DNA of 64,000 bases from Paratinospora sagittata. Its lineage: Eukaryota; Streptophyta; Magnoliopsida; Ranunculales; Menispermaceae. This document shows, piece by piece, positions 1 through 12,520 of the stretch (within the stretch, counting starts at the first letter, position 1; every line of letters starts with the position of its first letter). Position numbers and translations under genes: made by a program. The notes under the pieces were generated by a model. The model did no database searches, was not told where the DNA came from, and was given only the letters and a program-made list of their open reading frames with translations. The stretch spans positions 10,354,620 through 10,418,619 of the forward strand of contig CM069594.1 in assembly GCA_035771175.1 (NCBI GenBank). Direction: 5' to 3'.

Positions 1-608
1 TCAAAACAAGTGAAATATAGCAAGTATAGGCACTTTAAAAAAATAAAAAGAAAAAAATAAGCAAGTATAGGCAACATTAAGAAAATATTCTTCAACCTTC
101 AATTGATGCAGACAATAGTATTACTTTATGAAAAAGGACTAGAACTTAATTGTTCTATTAGTGCTTCTCTTGGAATTATTCATAATTAGTTGTCTCATTC
201 ATGAGCCTAGATCTTGGGATCTCCGGTCAATTAGGTTGGTTACCATCAAGATAATAAATATTAAATAAGCTTGAGTCTCATTCCTTTAGATGTCAACATA
301 ACAAACTGATTTATCTTTTGATCTCACCAAATCAATGGATATAATCTCATTTGAGAGTATTTGTTTTACAGAATTACGTGATCTTCTTTTAATATGTTAC
401 AACTTGCCATTATATACTTTATTTTGAGCTCTTGCAACAACTACTTGGTTGCCACAGTGAATGGATATTGCTAATGGTGGTTTAGGCCAAATTGGTAAAT
501 TTACCAAAACTTTTATAACTTTATCAATTTTATCCTTGGCAATAAACTCTGACTCAACAATGGAACAAGCTATGCATGTATGTTTGGTGGATTTTCATGA
601 AATATTGA
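1..608 (-). pseudogene. K: copia RNase H end and 3' untranslated region
   Basis: On the minus strand, 600-540 translates to TCIACSIVESEFIAK, the copia RNase H motif around the catalytic SxxEAE-type glutamate. It is followed by residues resembling IHCDNQ..RAQ..YNGK and RHIRRR..VRQLL, which is the usual copia C-terminus order. Stops interrupt it. About 1-230 is non-coding and holds the sequence that normally lies between the pol stop and the 3' LTR (ACCGGAGATCCCAAGATCTA on the minus strand is a familiar copia 3' region). The LTR itself is outside the window. Broken by solo LTR J1 at 609. Confidence 0.75.
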
Positions 609-902
609 TGTCAGGATCCCCTTCACAAAAGCTCTAGGGAAATCCTGACCGACACATGAATCTAATTATCCTATGCATTATAAGACCATTAGATCCCTGT
701 TAAGTCTCAGCCAAACTCCGACAAAATCTCCTCTGTAAATGAGGCACCTATCACATTGAAAACCTATTCAACTTGTACTACTATCCACAACTATCACAAT
801 TCCAATTCATATAAAATCTATAACATTATATTTCAAGTGTGTGGGGGTGATATATATTAAATAACCAAAATATCAAAATATACCTGTACATCTCACAATC
901 AT

Positions 903-3900
903 TGTAACAACCCTCATTTTCATGAAACCGTATATCCAAATCGGTGTAAGACATTGGCCTTAGTGTGAGTCATTGCATGGTGTTTTGTATGTGTGGATAG
1001 GTATCTTAGATGTATATTAAGTTTGTGTGTATGCTTGTACGAGTATAAGTAACTATAATGTACCTTTACGCATATAAAAGTTGACAGGTTGGTTAACTCA
1101 AAATTAGCACGTTAAAAATGGTTAATCATGACATAAATGAGTGTAGAGTGTGTCTTTACATACATTTTGATATATAGTACATGTATGTTTTGCGTTCGGT
1201 TGGTCGTTGAGCTGACGAAAAAAGAATAGGAAAAATAGTTGAACCAGTCGATTGGATTGAAATTAGTCGAATGGATTCCATCCGGTCGACTGAATTTGAG
1301 CAGTTGGGCCTAGGGGTGAGCATGCCACCCAAAAACACGACACGACCGACCTGCACAAAAAACTCAAGGTCAGATCGGGTTCTCTCTCAACAGTCGGGTA
1401 GGTTGAGTCCCAAAACAAGTGACCCGACATTTTTGGGTCGGGCACGGGTTTAGAGAAAATATACCCGTTTCACCTGACCCGACCCATTTTTAACTAAAAT
1501 AAAATAATATAAACTATAATTCTACCCTAACTCCCTAACGCGGCAACGCCCCTCCCCTTCTTCTTTCTCTGCGGCGATTATGGCTGCAAACCCAAACTCT
1601 CCTTGTTCTCCCCTCCTTCTTTCTCCCTGCACCTGCAAACCCCCCTTCTTCTTTCTTCTTGCGCCTGCAACACTCCAGCCCCCGCCTTTCTTCTTTCTCC
1701 CCTTCTTTCCTTGCGCCTACAACCCCCCTTCTTTCTCCCCTTCTTCTTTCTCTGCGCCTGAAAGATGGGGTCACTCAACTTGTTGTTTTAATGGCTTGTT
1801 TATGTCTTTGGGGTATTCATTATGAACAAAAATCCATTAATTTTTTGCATTTTTTTGTTCAAGATTTCGCCTAGTGTTTCTTCAATTTTGGTTCCATGGC
1901 TCTCATTCATTTAATTTATTGCAAACTCTTGCTTTTCTTAACTTACTAGAATGGTTCTTTGGGTTTTTGTTGTGGAATCGCCCATGTAGATTTTACTCCT
2001 TTTATTATCCTCTTTCTTTTGTTCCAGTTTATCATGTAATAGTTTTCTTTTGCCTGCTTTGAGAAGATATAATTTGAAATGATCCCACCATTCCCTTACC
2101 CTCAATTTGCCTGTTTCTAGGGGTAGTATTTTACATTATAATTTTTTTTCCTAGTGTTAGCCCAACCACCCGACCCACCTGACCCGTACGAAATAGGGTC
2201 GGGTGGTCACCCTTTTTTGGGTGATGTCAGGTGGCATCGGGTTGGCTGTGATGCCACCCGACATTTGCGGGTCAGATGGGGTTGGTGCCAAACTCAACCC
2301 TAACCCGACCCGGGCTCACCCCTAGTTGGGCCCCACCACTTGGGTGAGGCGGTGGCTTGCATTTTTAATCGATTTTTTCGGCCATTTTCGACCAAAACAA
2401 ACCAGAAACGCTAGAGAATGAAAGGGAAAGAGGATTTGATAAAATCTTGGCCAAATCAACACTTTAGTAAATGTTTTTCATCTAATTTCTTCATGAAATT
2501 GATAGTTAAGCCAATTGTAAGCTTTCCCTCGGACTAATTTTTGTTGTAAGAGCTGTTTTATGGTGTTTTTTGGAAATGGGGTTTTGATCCAAATGAACTG
2601 AAAAATTAGTTGAAAGTGTTGATTAACACTCCCTAGGTTGTAGAAACACTAAATCTAAGATTCCTATGTGTTGGATCAAAGTTTTGGTGTCGGTATGGTT
2701 ACCGGAAGCTAAGTTTGACATTGGTGACCTTCAGAACCTTGTTAAACCCCAATGAAAATACGATTTGAAATCATAGAATCGTAAAGGAATCAATTCCAGA
2801 TGTTTCGATATCAAAATCATGATTTTTGGACATCGAATAGTATATTTAGGAATTGGTTGAATTGTTCCAGTGTACACGTTGGAATTTGAAACTAGTGAAA
2901 TGATAAATGAAAGGTTTTAAATTGTTATCTTTCATCGTAAAATGGTATTCGAAATGTTTCAAAGGAGTTTTTTTGGAAACTCTCACCTATGAATGAGACC
3001 AAATGAAATTAATTGGATATTTTTTGGCTTGTCTCTATACATGGTGTGTTATATGGAATATAACGTGATGAAATATGAATAAATGAATTATGCAAGTGAT
3101 ATTAGAGGGTTGTGATACACTTGGTTGAGAGTGTGGAGTTTAGCTTCTGGTGGTTGTTGTGAGTAGAATTTTAGTTATATTGTTGTTTATGTCATCTTAT
3201 TATATTTGAATGCTTGTTCATGTATGCTTATGAAAATGGCATAGTGTGGTTTAAAAGGGGAAAAACCATTTAATTCATGTGACTTAATACTAAACATGAA
3301 TGAAAGGAGAAGTTTTATAAATCTTCGGTTGGTCATATGGAGGGGGTATTATTTGTTATTTGGTGGAGTCATATGATCTTGGGTTTATTCTTCGAAAGGT
3401 GCGAAAATGAACTTTTAACAATGTCATGGAAACTCACGTCGGGGTATTAGGTGGATTCCATAATCATGACCACTGATGGCAGTTATTCCAATTAATAATT
3501 TTAAATGTGACAAAAGGTTGGGGTTGAGGTCGAAAGGTGTTCCCATGGGTTATATGCTTAATGTAAACTTTGGGACACTCGTCACATCACTGGAATAAAG
3601 GAGAATAAGGTGTTGTTTTAAGTTGCATTAATTACATGATAACTTGAATTTGCTTTATATATATATTGATATGCACTGTTTGTTTCATATCAAGGAGCAT
3701 GCATGCATACATGGGATGTTAGGTGTATAAATGACGATATAATTAAATTCTATTCACTGGGCACTGTTGGCTCACCCCTTTCACATTTTCAGGTCCTTCA
3801 GGAGTGGACAAAGGTAAGGGTGTAGCCTATCAGTAGGGACTGAAGCCTTGCCAGAAGATTCCATTTTGATGTAGGCGGTTGATATAAGATGTATATATTT

Positions 3901-4279
3901 ATTTTGTTACTTTGAATTATGTATATATATATCACCCCACACTTGTAATATAAATAGATGTACGATCTTGGTATGGAGTTCATGTTAGGTAGAGGTATTA
4001 TTTGACATAGATGGTTATGACACGTGTTTAGTACTTTGTGCTATAAATGAAATTATCATAGAATATGGATGATGTTGATTTTGAATTGTGATATTGGCGG
4101 ATAATGATATTGTTTATCAAGTTGAGGATGTGATAGATGGTCTATTTACAGGGGAGACTCTGTCCGAGTCTGGTTGAGGCTTAACAAGGATTTAATGATT
4201 CTATGGTGGATAGGAGGGTTAGATTCTTATGCTGGTTAGGACATTCTTGGTGGAGTATAAGAAAAAGGGGGTCCTGAAA
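903..4279 (+). repeat. J2: solo LTR of the same family inserted into J1 in opposite orientation
   Basis: Starts TGTAACAACCCTCATTTTC at 903 and ends TCCTGAAA at 4279 (terminal CA mutated to AA; J1 keeps TCCTGACA). The flanking 5-bp duplication is ATCAT (898-902 and 4280-4284). It aligns along its length with the minus strand of J1, including CACTGGGC..GGCTCACCCC, TTTTCAGGTCCTTCAG and GGGGAGACTCTGTCCGAG. Own length is about 2355 bp once the nested hAT element and its target duplication are removed. Together J1 and J2 form a large inverted repeat. Confidence 0.9.
1311..2324. mobile_element. Non-autonomous hAT-superfamily element (1014 bp) inside J2
   Basis: Perfect 11-bp terminal inverted repeats TAGGGGTGAGC / GCTCACCCCTA, flanked by an 8-bp target duplication GTTGGGCC (1303-1310 and 2325-2332). 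An 8-bp duplication and TAGGGGTG ends are hAT hallmarks. Subterminal regions are packed with GGGTCGGGT/ACCCGACCC motifs in both directions, as expected of transposase binding sites. No transposase is encoded. The interior has a pyrimidine-rich tract (about 1540-1770) built of degenerate CTTCTTTCTCCCCTTC..GCGCCTGCAAC repeats and an ATGGCTGCAAACCC context, then a T-rich stretch; this may be captured gene sequence. Confidence 0.92.
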
Positions 4280-6085
4280 ATCATCGACCTACATCAAAAC
4301 AATCTCCTAACAAGGCTACAAACTGCTCACTGTTGCGTTATCCTCTTGCCCTTGTCTACTACTGAAGGACCTGAAAAATAGGAATAGGGTGAGCCATCGG
4401 TTCCCAGTAAATAGAATTCAAATGTATCACCATCTATATATCTACATCATCATGTATGCATGAATCATGTTATGCCAAACCAAATTGCAATTATACATAT
4501 TATAGCAACATTCTATAGGCAATGCAATTTAAATCCATATGCAACACATACCATTCAACCTTATTCATTTGTGACAAACTTTCCCAAGACATATACGAAG
4601 GCATGCAGTCACCAAGTACTAGTTTTAACAACCTAAAGTCACATTCTAGCCTTATTTGAATAATTCAACCATGAGTACTTATGGACATGTTCTTTGTATT
4701 ATCCATTAAATACTAATTACAATCTATTAAGGGAATGTAAACTGTACTCATTTCCAAGTAAACATCCCTCATCTAGAACATAATTAGCTTTCCTCGAAAA
4801 CAATAATCGACAATGTAACACTTTCCAACTGTATAGATTTCCACATAGCTTTTAAATCTAAATAGGATCACTAGACCCGATTATCCTTGTAGGCAGTACA
4901 CTCAACCTATTCGATTATGTCCAAAGGTCTAGCTTCCAATAGATTCATAAAGCCCATGTAGATAATATGTACCTTTCATCCATGCCACAAACAATCACAC
5001 ATATGAACAAGCATTCATATATAAGTAAATATGATGATATAAATGAAATTCTACTCACAACAATTGCTAGACTAGTTTTCCACACTATCAACTTTCTCAA
5101 CCTCCTCTACTAGAACCTGCACACATTATTGCATTTACATCAATACAAATTATTTAATCCCATTATTCTCATACAATTTTCTAACATTTTTACTATTTCC
5201 ACCATTGGAAATCTACCAACTCCTCTCCTAAACGCAATCTCAACACATATAACATTAGGAATAATAGAAATTAACACTTTAATTTAATTCCACAAGCTCC
5301 TAACTTCATTGCTATGTGTTCCCAGATGATTTTACATTTGCGGTTAGGTTACTGGCCTATATAACCATCAATACAAAGTGTAAACCCTAACAAAACATTG
5401 ATTTAGCATGATTTGGGCAATAAAACAACATCTCTACCATGTTTAACTGATTCTGGTCAAGAACACCAAAACCCTAATTTGAGAATACCCAAATCATCAT
5501 CTATAACGAAAATTAATTCGAAAAAAAGGTTTCCTTCGACATAAACAACAATTTCATGGAGAAAATTTGGGGAAAACCACTTATTTAGGCTTGAATTTGG
5601 CGAAGGATAGCTTCGAAACCTTTTTCCCCCGTTTTCTTCCTTTTTGTTTTGTTAAAATGGATAAAAAAAGGGCATATTGGGGTTTTATTTTGCGTATGCC
5701 ACCTCACCGACATTTTTTAAAAATTGGATTTTACCGTGAGTAGCACACTTCTCCCTTATTAGGTGCTCAGTCCTCCTTGCCTGGAGAAAATACAACATTC
5801 TCATGTAAGGAGCGCACTCTTCCCCTGTCTAAAAACCCAAATTGATCTTTGTCTTAGTAGAGTGCGCTCCTCCCCATTGGGAGTGAGCTCCTAGTGCTCA
5901 AACTCACTATTTTCTCTATTTTTCACCCATTTATCTCTTGATTGGTTTCCCAACCAATCCTACACTAAAATACAAACAATTTATACCTCTAGTAATCATG
6001 CAAGACACACTCTACACCTACTGGTCACCTTTTTTTAAAAAGTTTTGGGGTGCCATTTTATGAAAATGAGGGTTGTTACAATTGA

Positions 6086-8057
6086 CCCCTTCAAGAGTAA
6101 ACATGCAACCACTAGTAGGTTTAGACTTTCTCGAGGCAAAAATCTAATTAGCTCCTTCTATAACAATGTGATATTTACAACAATACTATGCATAATCCAT
6201 ACTATGCTTCAAATATTGTAATACGTGTATTAAAACATCTCAATGATCATGTCCTCGATCGCTCATATATTTACTTTGTTTACTGAACATCTAATATCCC
6301 GTCTAGTATAGTTCATAATGTACATTAAACAACCAATAACATGTTAATATTCTAACTATGGAACACCTTTTCTATTATTTTTCTTCAATTTACAATTTGG
6401 ATCAAAAAGTGTTTTAACAGGACTACAATTAAACTGATTAAATCTATGTAAAAATATTTTAATATAATGTTTTTGAGATAAGGTTTGACCATCACTATTT
6501 TTAGAAATCTTAATTTCAAGAATGACATCAACAAGACCTAAATCCTTCATGTAAAAATTTTAGATAATAATTTCTTAGTTTAATTGACAATATTAATATT
6601 AGAATCCAATATGAGCATATCATCAACACAAGCATATTGTGACATGAGAATTATTTATCCTTATAATAAACACATCTATCAGCGTCATTAATTTTAAAAT
6701 CATTTGAAATCATAACATCATCAATTTTTTCATGTCATTGTTTAGCAAACTTTATTCTCTCATTCTTTAACAACGAAACCATCTGATTGTTGCATATGGA
6801 TCTCTTCATCAAGTCCACAATTTAAAAATATGATTTTAACATCCATTTGATGAACGTCAAGATTATATATAAAAGTTATAGCAATAAACATGCAAATAAA
6901 AGTAATTCTTGTAAAAAGAGAATAAGTATATAAAAAATTCTAAACCATGCTTTTGTTTATACCCTTTAGTTACTAATATAGCTTTATATTTATTTATAGT
7001 GCCATCGAGTTTTATTTTTTATTTTTTATTTTTTAAAATTCACTTACGACCAATAGTTTGCAACTTGAAGGTAAAGTTGTTAACTCTCATGTATGATTGT
7101 TCAAAATTGAGTCAATTTCACTATTAAATGCTTCCTTCCAATGAGGAGCCTTAAGAGAATTTATTGCTTCTTGTTAAGTTTGAGGATCACATTCTGTAAG
7201 GAATTCATAAAATCTGATCCAAAAGAAGTAGCTATTCAACTCTTTTACTTCTTCTATATTCAACGTCAGACGCTGGTTCTATATTGTCACGAGTTGAAAC
7301 ATTAGTGTAAACTCTTTTAATAGGTCTGTCAAATTTATCTTTGTAAGGATAAATATCTTTAAAAAATTCTACATCTCTAAATTTAATAATTGTATTAGAA
7401 ATCAATAGGCATTTAGGAATCAAACCCATACTCATCATTGTAGAAAATTAATTTTTATTTACCTGACCTAATCTATCATGTCATAAATTAAAACACTGAA
7501 TAATATAAGCAAAAGAAGAAATTTTAGGTTACATTGAGAAAAATCCCATTATCCAAATAACTCTTTTCCACCAACATCTCATTCTTTGAGATAACACACT
7601 TATCAAATTCAAAGACTATTTTGAAGCCATTTTAACACAAAAGTGACCATGAAACTAGATTTTTTTTTATTGTTTGGAATGTATAGTATATCATTCAAAA
7701 TAAACATATTGCTAGAAGTGAATTTCAGGTCTACTTTTCCTTTGCCAATGTCAAAAGATGTAGCAGAATTTCCCATGTGGAGTTTTTCATTTCCCACAAT
7801 AGCGTAGGAGGAGAATATACATTAGAGCATATGTGTTTGGTGGATCTCATATCCATCCACCAATCTTTGGTATTTCCCACCAAATTAAGTTCTGAAACAA
7901 CTTCTAAAAAATGGTCTTCTACAACATTAGCTTGATTGACCTGATTTGAATCCTTATTCTTCAATTGAGCCTTTTACTTCCTACAGTCCTTGGCATTATG
8001 TCTAAGCTTGTTATAGAAATGGTAGTTTCCTTTAATCTTCTGAATGTGAACGTGACT
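6086..8057 (-). pseudogene. K: copia zinc knuckle, protease, truncated integrase region and RT fragment
   Basis: Minus strand, in order: degraded CCHC knuckle (YHFYNKLRHNAKDCRK, about 8020-7970); protease region with DWWMDMRSTKHICSN in place of WWIDSGATxHICSD (about 7870); MGNSATS..GKGKVDLKFTS..LNDILYIP (about 7797-7680); GAG-pre-integrase LxHDRLG-like residues (about 7500); then directly the post-integrase linker (..FRDVEFFKDIYPYK.., 7440-7232). The integrase catalytic core is missing. RT survives as HVTICLC..DM-like residues (about 6640) and MKDLGLVDVILEIKISK..QKHYI (6550-6356). Many stops and frameshifts. Ends at the ATTGA target site of J1. Confidence 0.8.
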
Positions 8058-9586
8058 TTATCGTGAATCGCAAGTATACGATTGTCAAGTTATAATAATC
8101 CCAAGGTGAGTTGCGTATCGTCCACAGAGATAGTCAATTTAACTGTTAAAAAATGCCTAAAACTACTAAGATCTTGATTTTATCTAGGCGATCAAAATTT
8201 GATGATTAGTGTGCTGAAAATTAAAATAACTGAAATTAAAACTAAACCAAGAAATTAAACTGAGATTTAGAGAAAAACAATGGATAAAGATGATTAAAGA
8301 GTTGATTTCAATATGTTGCTTTTATATGGGTATCAAAAGATAATGCTGTTGATTCAATTCTTAAGTTTATAAATCATGAATCCTAATTTGTTCAAACCCT
8401 TCTCTCGAATGCAAATTTAAACATCTATACTTCAATTACTAATTCCCTCTCTCGAATGTAAATTAGCAATTAAAGCATGCATTAACATCTAAGATTCAAT
8501 TTAAATAATTTCAAAGGGGTTATAGGTCTCTCGACTCGATACAAACTCCCTAGGTTGCAATTCACTTGTTCAAATTCGGAAACACCTATCTCGAGTGTAA
8601 GAATTCGAATCCAAAATCATCTACCAAGTGACCAACAAGTTGCAAGCATTAAGTGTGAAAAATTACAAATAAACCAATCAAATTGCTCAACAACACATAA
8701 ACAATGAAAATCAACCCATATAACTCAACATAGATCAATCAACTTCTCTAATAGAAATTTAGCTCATATTTAATTCCATTGTTACAAGATAGGGAATAAA
8801 AAAAGACATCATGAGAGCAAGTTTAAGTAGATTAGAGAAAACCCCATTTTACAAGTGAAACGTCTTCCTCCACAAAATCCTGCAACTCTTCCTTCTTCAA
8901 CCTCTTTCTTGCCTCCTTTTCTCAACCCTAACCCTAATTAGTTGCTATATAATGTTCTAGAATGAGATATCTCCCCCTAATAAAACCCTAAAACGAGCTA
9001 TAAACATCCAAATGGGTAAAAAGACATAAAAGGGCGTTAAAAATTGTCAAAAATCGTGCACTTCCCCAATTTTGGGTCACCGGCGCCGCAACGCCCAATC
9101 TCGGACTTCACCACCACCATTTCTGCATCTGGGCGTCGCGGCGCCCAGTTACAGCTTTTGCACAGTTTTGTGTTGTGCTTAGTGTTGTGGACTTAGCCGA
9201 TTTCCTGACTTTTTGGACTTGTTTTCTTCCTTTCTTCTCTACTTTTTGTACATGTCCTTGGCCTCATTTCAGCACCATTTGAGCATCATTTCCACCACTT
9301 TAAACTCCTAATTTATCTACAAAACAAAGTATAAACAAGTGTAAATTCTATGAAGTATTGATCAAAGTATTAACTAAAATGAAATGTGCTCAAAGTATGT
9401 GACTTCTATGATATTAGCAAGTATCGAAATGTCATTTATTCATGATAAAAATCTATAAAACCTAAGATAAAGCTTAAATGAACCTAAAACAGCTCAGTAT
9501 GCAATTCATGCAAAAATATCTAAAAATTAAGCAAATGCACCTAAAAGTCTATCAAATTATCATGGAAACAAAAATTCGACTTATCA
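8058..9586 (-). repeat. F 3' LTR
   Basis: On the minus strand it begins TGATAAGTCGAATTTT at 9586 and ends CGATTCACGATAA at 8058. It matches the 5' LTR (46418-49465) along its whole length once the solo Tekay-like LTR is removed from that copy, including the CTCGAATG/CTCTCGAATGTAAATTAG repeats and a small GC-rich patch (about 9080-9150, GGGCGTCGCGGCGCCCAG). About 1529 bp. Its intact AAACAAGTGTAAATTC at 9335 shows the empty site into which the solo LTR in the 5' LTR inserted. Confidence 0.88.
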
Positions 9587-11386
9587 AATTCCCCGAAACT
9601 TAGACTTTGATCGTTCCGAGCAAAGAGAAAAAATGAAATTGAACAACAAAACTCTTCACACATTCTAGAATGAACAAGGAATTGGGTTGCAAAAACTTGA
9701 TTCACATGATCTCAAAGACAACACACATCTCATACAACAGAACTCAAGGAAAACTTCGAAAGTTTAAACTTGTTTGTCTAAAATTTCAACCTACAAAACC
9801 ATGTCTTCTTTTCTATCCTCATTGACAAACAAGCAAAAGAAATCATTCACATGACCACTCATAAATCATATAGATCAATGCAAGCAAGATAGAAATGTGA
9901 TCTCAACAAAACAAAACATGAACTTCATATGCTTGCTTTTCACATTTCTCTCCACTAATGTAGGTCTCACGCCAATTAAGATCAATAGGACTTTAATAAG
10001 CTTATAATGTAAGACCAAGGGTAAGGGTATGACAACATGGACAAAATGAAGTTCAATACACCCAAAACCTCTTTGATACATAACATTTTTACACATTCCA
10101 TGCCTTACAAAATGAATCAAACCCAACACATTATCTAAAACAGAATTTTTCAACAATTTACATTCACACCACTCCCAACATGCCCCCAAACTTATTCATT
10201 TCACTCATTGATGAAGAAACATATTTTCTTTTCTCATTCTTTTTCATTCTTCATCTTTTTCTTCTTTTTAACACATTTTGAACCTTTTTGAATCTTTTCT
10301 CATCACCTTCACATAACAATTTCATTCCATAACACATTTACATAAAAATTCCCATGAAAAATAACCCAACCCATTACAATTCACATTCATTCAAAAAGTT
10401 AAGGGTGCAAGGGTTAAAAATAGGGGAAATCCATCAAGGGTATTGGCTAATCATTTTAGGTGACAAAGAATAATGAATAAAGCTCAAAGTAGGGTGACTA
10501 GGGGTAATTCAACATGTAGGTGGGCTTAATGGCTCAATCTTTCCAAACATGGCCTAAATCATATCTCTCATGGTGTGATTCTTAGGATTTCGCCTCAAGA
10601 AATGATCAAACAAGTTCTAGAGTTCAGTTTGAAAAGTGAGATTTTAATGATGCTTAACTTGCAAAATCTCAATTTAAACAGCAAGTGGAACTCATGATCA
10701 TGATTTCATATTCAAAAGTCAACAAGAATGTCCAATAAACATGGCAAAGAAGATCAAGCACACAAACTTAAGAGTACTTTCTAATTTTCCAAAAGTCATG
10801 TTTAGAAATGAGTGGTAATCCTATCATAGATCATCCATACAAAATCAAATCAAATCAAAGCTCATAAAGGAATATGGATTTATTTAATGATCTAGACTCA
10901 TCAAAAACAAAAATTTTAGTCAAAAATTTCTACTAAAGACACCAAGAATTCAAACTACCCCCCAAACTTAAAGTTGGCATTGTCCTCAATGCAAAAATAT
11001 CCACAAAGCAAGATAAAAAAGATAAGGTCAACGAAACTCTCCTAGCCCCAAAGGGTAGAAGGCTCCAAGTTGATTCTCTTGCATTTGGCAACTCCGAGGA
11101 CCCACAAACTTGAATTAAAATCTGAAAAGAGACAAAAAGAGATGTCATTAGTGAAAAACTAAAACTCAAATCCTATACTACAATGACTAAAAAAAAACAA
11201 AACATAAAAACTAAAATCCGGTTGGGTTGCCTCCCAACAAGTGCTTGTTTATAGTCATTAGCCAGACTTTATCTTTTCTCTTCAAATTGGTTCTTAAAGG
11301 AAGAATTTCTCCTCACTCCGCTGGTTTTGTCCATAATAATGCTTCACTATTTGACAATTGACTCAGAATTGACTTCCATCTTTGGC
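9587..11386 (-). other. F 3' untranslated region with polypurine tracts, no env-like gene seen
   Basis: Between the end of integrase and the 3' LTR. The polypurine tract next to the LTR reads AGTTTCGGGGAATT on the minus strand (9600-9587). Two further purine runs resembling Tat/Athila 3' tracts occur upstream: AAGTTTGGGGGGTAG (about 10974-10957), preceded by GCATTGAGGACAATGCC, and AAGTTTGGGGGCATG (about 10193-10178). Some Athila elements carry an env-like ORF here; I see only short ORFs without recognisable features (for example 104 codons at 10189-9875), so env was probably absent or lost. Confidence 0.6.
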
Positions 11387-12520
11387 TTACAACTCGATCG
11401 TGCCATAAGGAAAGACATTGACCACGAGGAAAGGGCCTGACCATCTTGACTTGAGCTTCCTGAGAAACAATCTCAATCGGGAGTTGAAAAGAAGTACTTG
11501 TTGGCCCGGAAAGAATTCTCGCTTCATAATCATCTTGTCATGCCATAACTTGGTCTTTTCTTTGTAAATTTTGGCATTCTCATATGCTTCATTGCAGAAC
11601 TCCTCCATTTCAATCAATTGAAGTAGTCTTTGAGCACCCGAAGCCTTCAAGTCAAAATTCAACTTCTTCACCCCAAAATGCTTTATGCTCAAGCTCATCG
11701 GGAATATGGCATGACTTTCCAAACACCAACCGATAGGGCAACATCCCAATAGGAGTTTTGTATGTCGTACGATACTCCCACAATGTATCATCTAACTTTG
11801 TTGCCCAATCCTTCCTATTGGTGTTGACCGTCTTCTCAAGAATTTGCTTCACTTCTCTATTGGAGATCTCAGCTTGGCCATGTGATTGAGGATGGTAAGG
11901 CAAGGAAATCTTGTGCTTGACTCCATACTTGGCAAGAAGAGAATTGAAAAAACCTATTGCAAAAGTGAGACCCTTCATCACTAATGATTGCTCTAGGGGT
12001 GCCAAATTTAGTGAAAATGTTCTTTTGAAGGAACTTGAGCACCACTCTAACATCATTAGTTGTAGTAGCAATGGCTTCCACCCACTTTGAGACATAGTCC
12101 ACTGCCAACAAAATATAAGTCTTGCCAAAAGAAGACAGGAATGGTCCCATGAAATCAATGCCCCACACATCAAACAACTCAACCTCCATGATAAGAGTCA
12201 TGGGCAACTCATCTAGAGATGTTGCCAAGACGTTGGCACCAGTCACATGACTTCACATATGTATAACAATCACGAAAGAGAGTAGGCCAGTGGAAACCAC
12301 TTTGTAGCACTTTGAAAGTCGTTCTTGTTGCACCAAAATGACCACCATATAGAAATGAATGGCAATCATGAAGTATGACTTGAATTTCTTCTTCCGAAAC
12401 ACATCTCCTTATTACTTGGTCATTGCACCGCTTGAATAACAATGGATCATCCCACATATAAAACTTCACATCATGTAAGAACTTTTTCTTCTTTGCATGA
12501 GAAAAACCCGGAGGCACATT
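11387..12520 (-). pseudogene. F: integrase (frameshifted)
   Basis: Ty3-type integrase, which would insert the reverse-transcribed DNA into chromosomes. Minus strand, in several frames: H2C2 zinc-binding part (..[29 protein letters not shown], 12390-12215), catalytic core with WGIDFMGPF (first Asp, about 12165), [11 protein letters not shown] (second Asp, about 11975) and [19 protein letters not shown] (Glu, about 11890-11840), then the C-terminal [18 protein letters not shown] (about 11480-11430). All three DDE residues are visible but the frame changes at about 12200, 11950 and 11690. It cannot be translated as one protein. Confidence 0.82.

Larger units (their letters stand above)
609..6080 (-). 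repeat. J1: solo LTR of a Ty3-like family (about 2.09 kb), split by J2
   Basis: On the minus strand it starts TGTAACAACCCTCATTTTC (6080 downward) and ends TCCTGACA at 609. It is flanked by identical 5-bp duplications ATTGA (604-608 and 6081-6085), so it is a solo LTR left after LTR recombination. Its own sequence is 6080-4285 plus 902-609, about 2090 bp. The middle is displaced by J2, a copy of the same LTR in the opposite direction. It contains the ACTGGG..GGCTCACCC..TTTTCAGGTCCTTCAG block seen in many chromovirus-type LTRs. No coding capacity. Confidence 0.9.

Noticed and set aside
1580..1825. 81-codon frame, Pro/Ser/Phe-rich
   Set aside because: Translation of a pyrimidine-rich repeat inside a hAT element; low complexity, the opposite strand is also open, no family.
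8041..8057. Target duplication for element F
   Set aside because: Right flank is AAATG; the nearest match on the left (GAATG at 8042-8046) is 11 bp from the LTR end with a mismatch, so I do not claim it.
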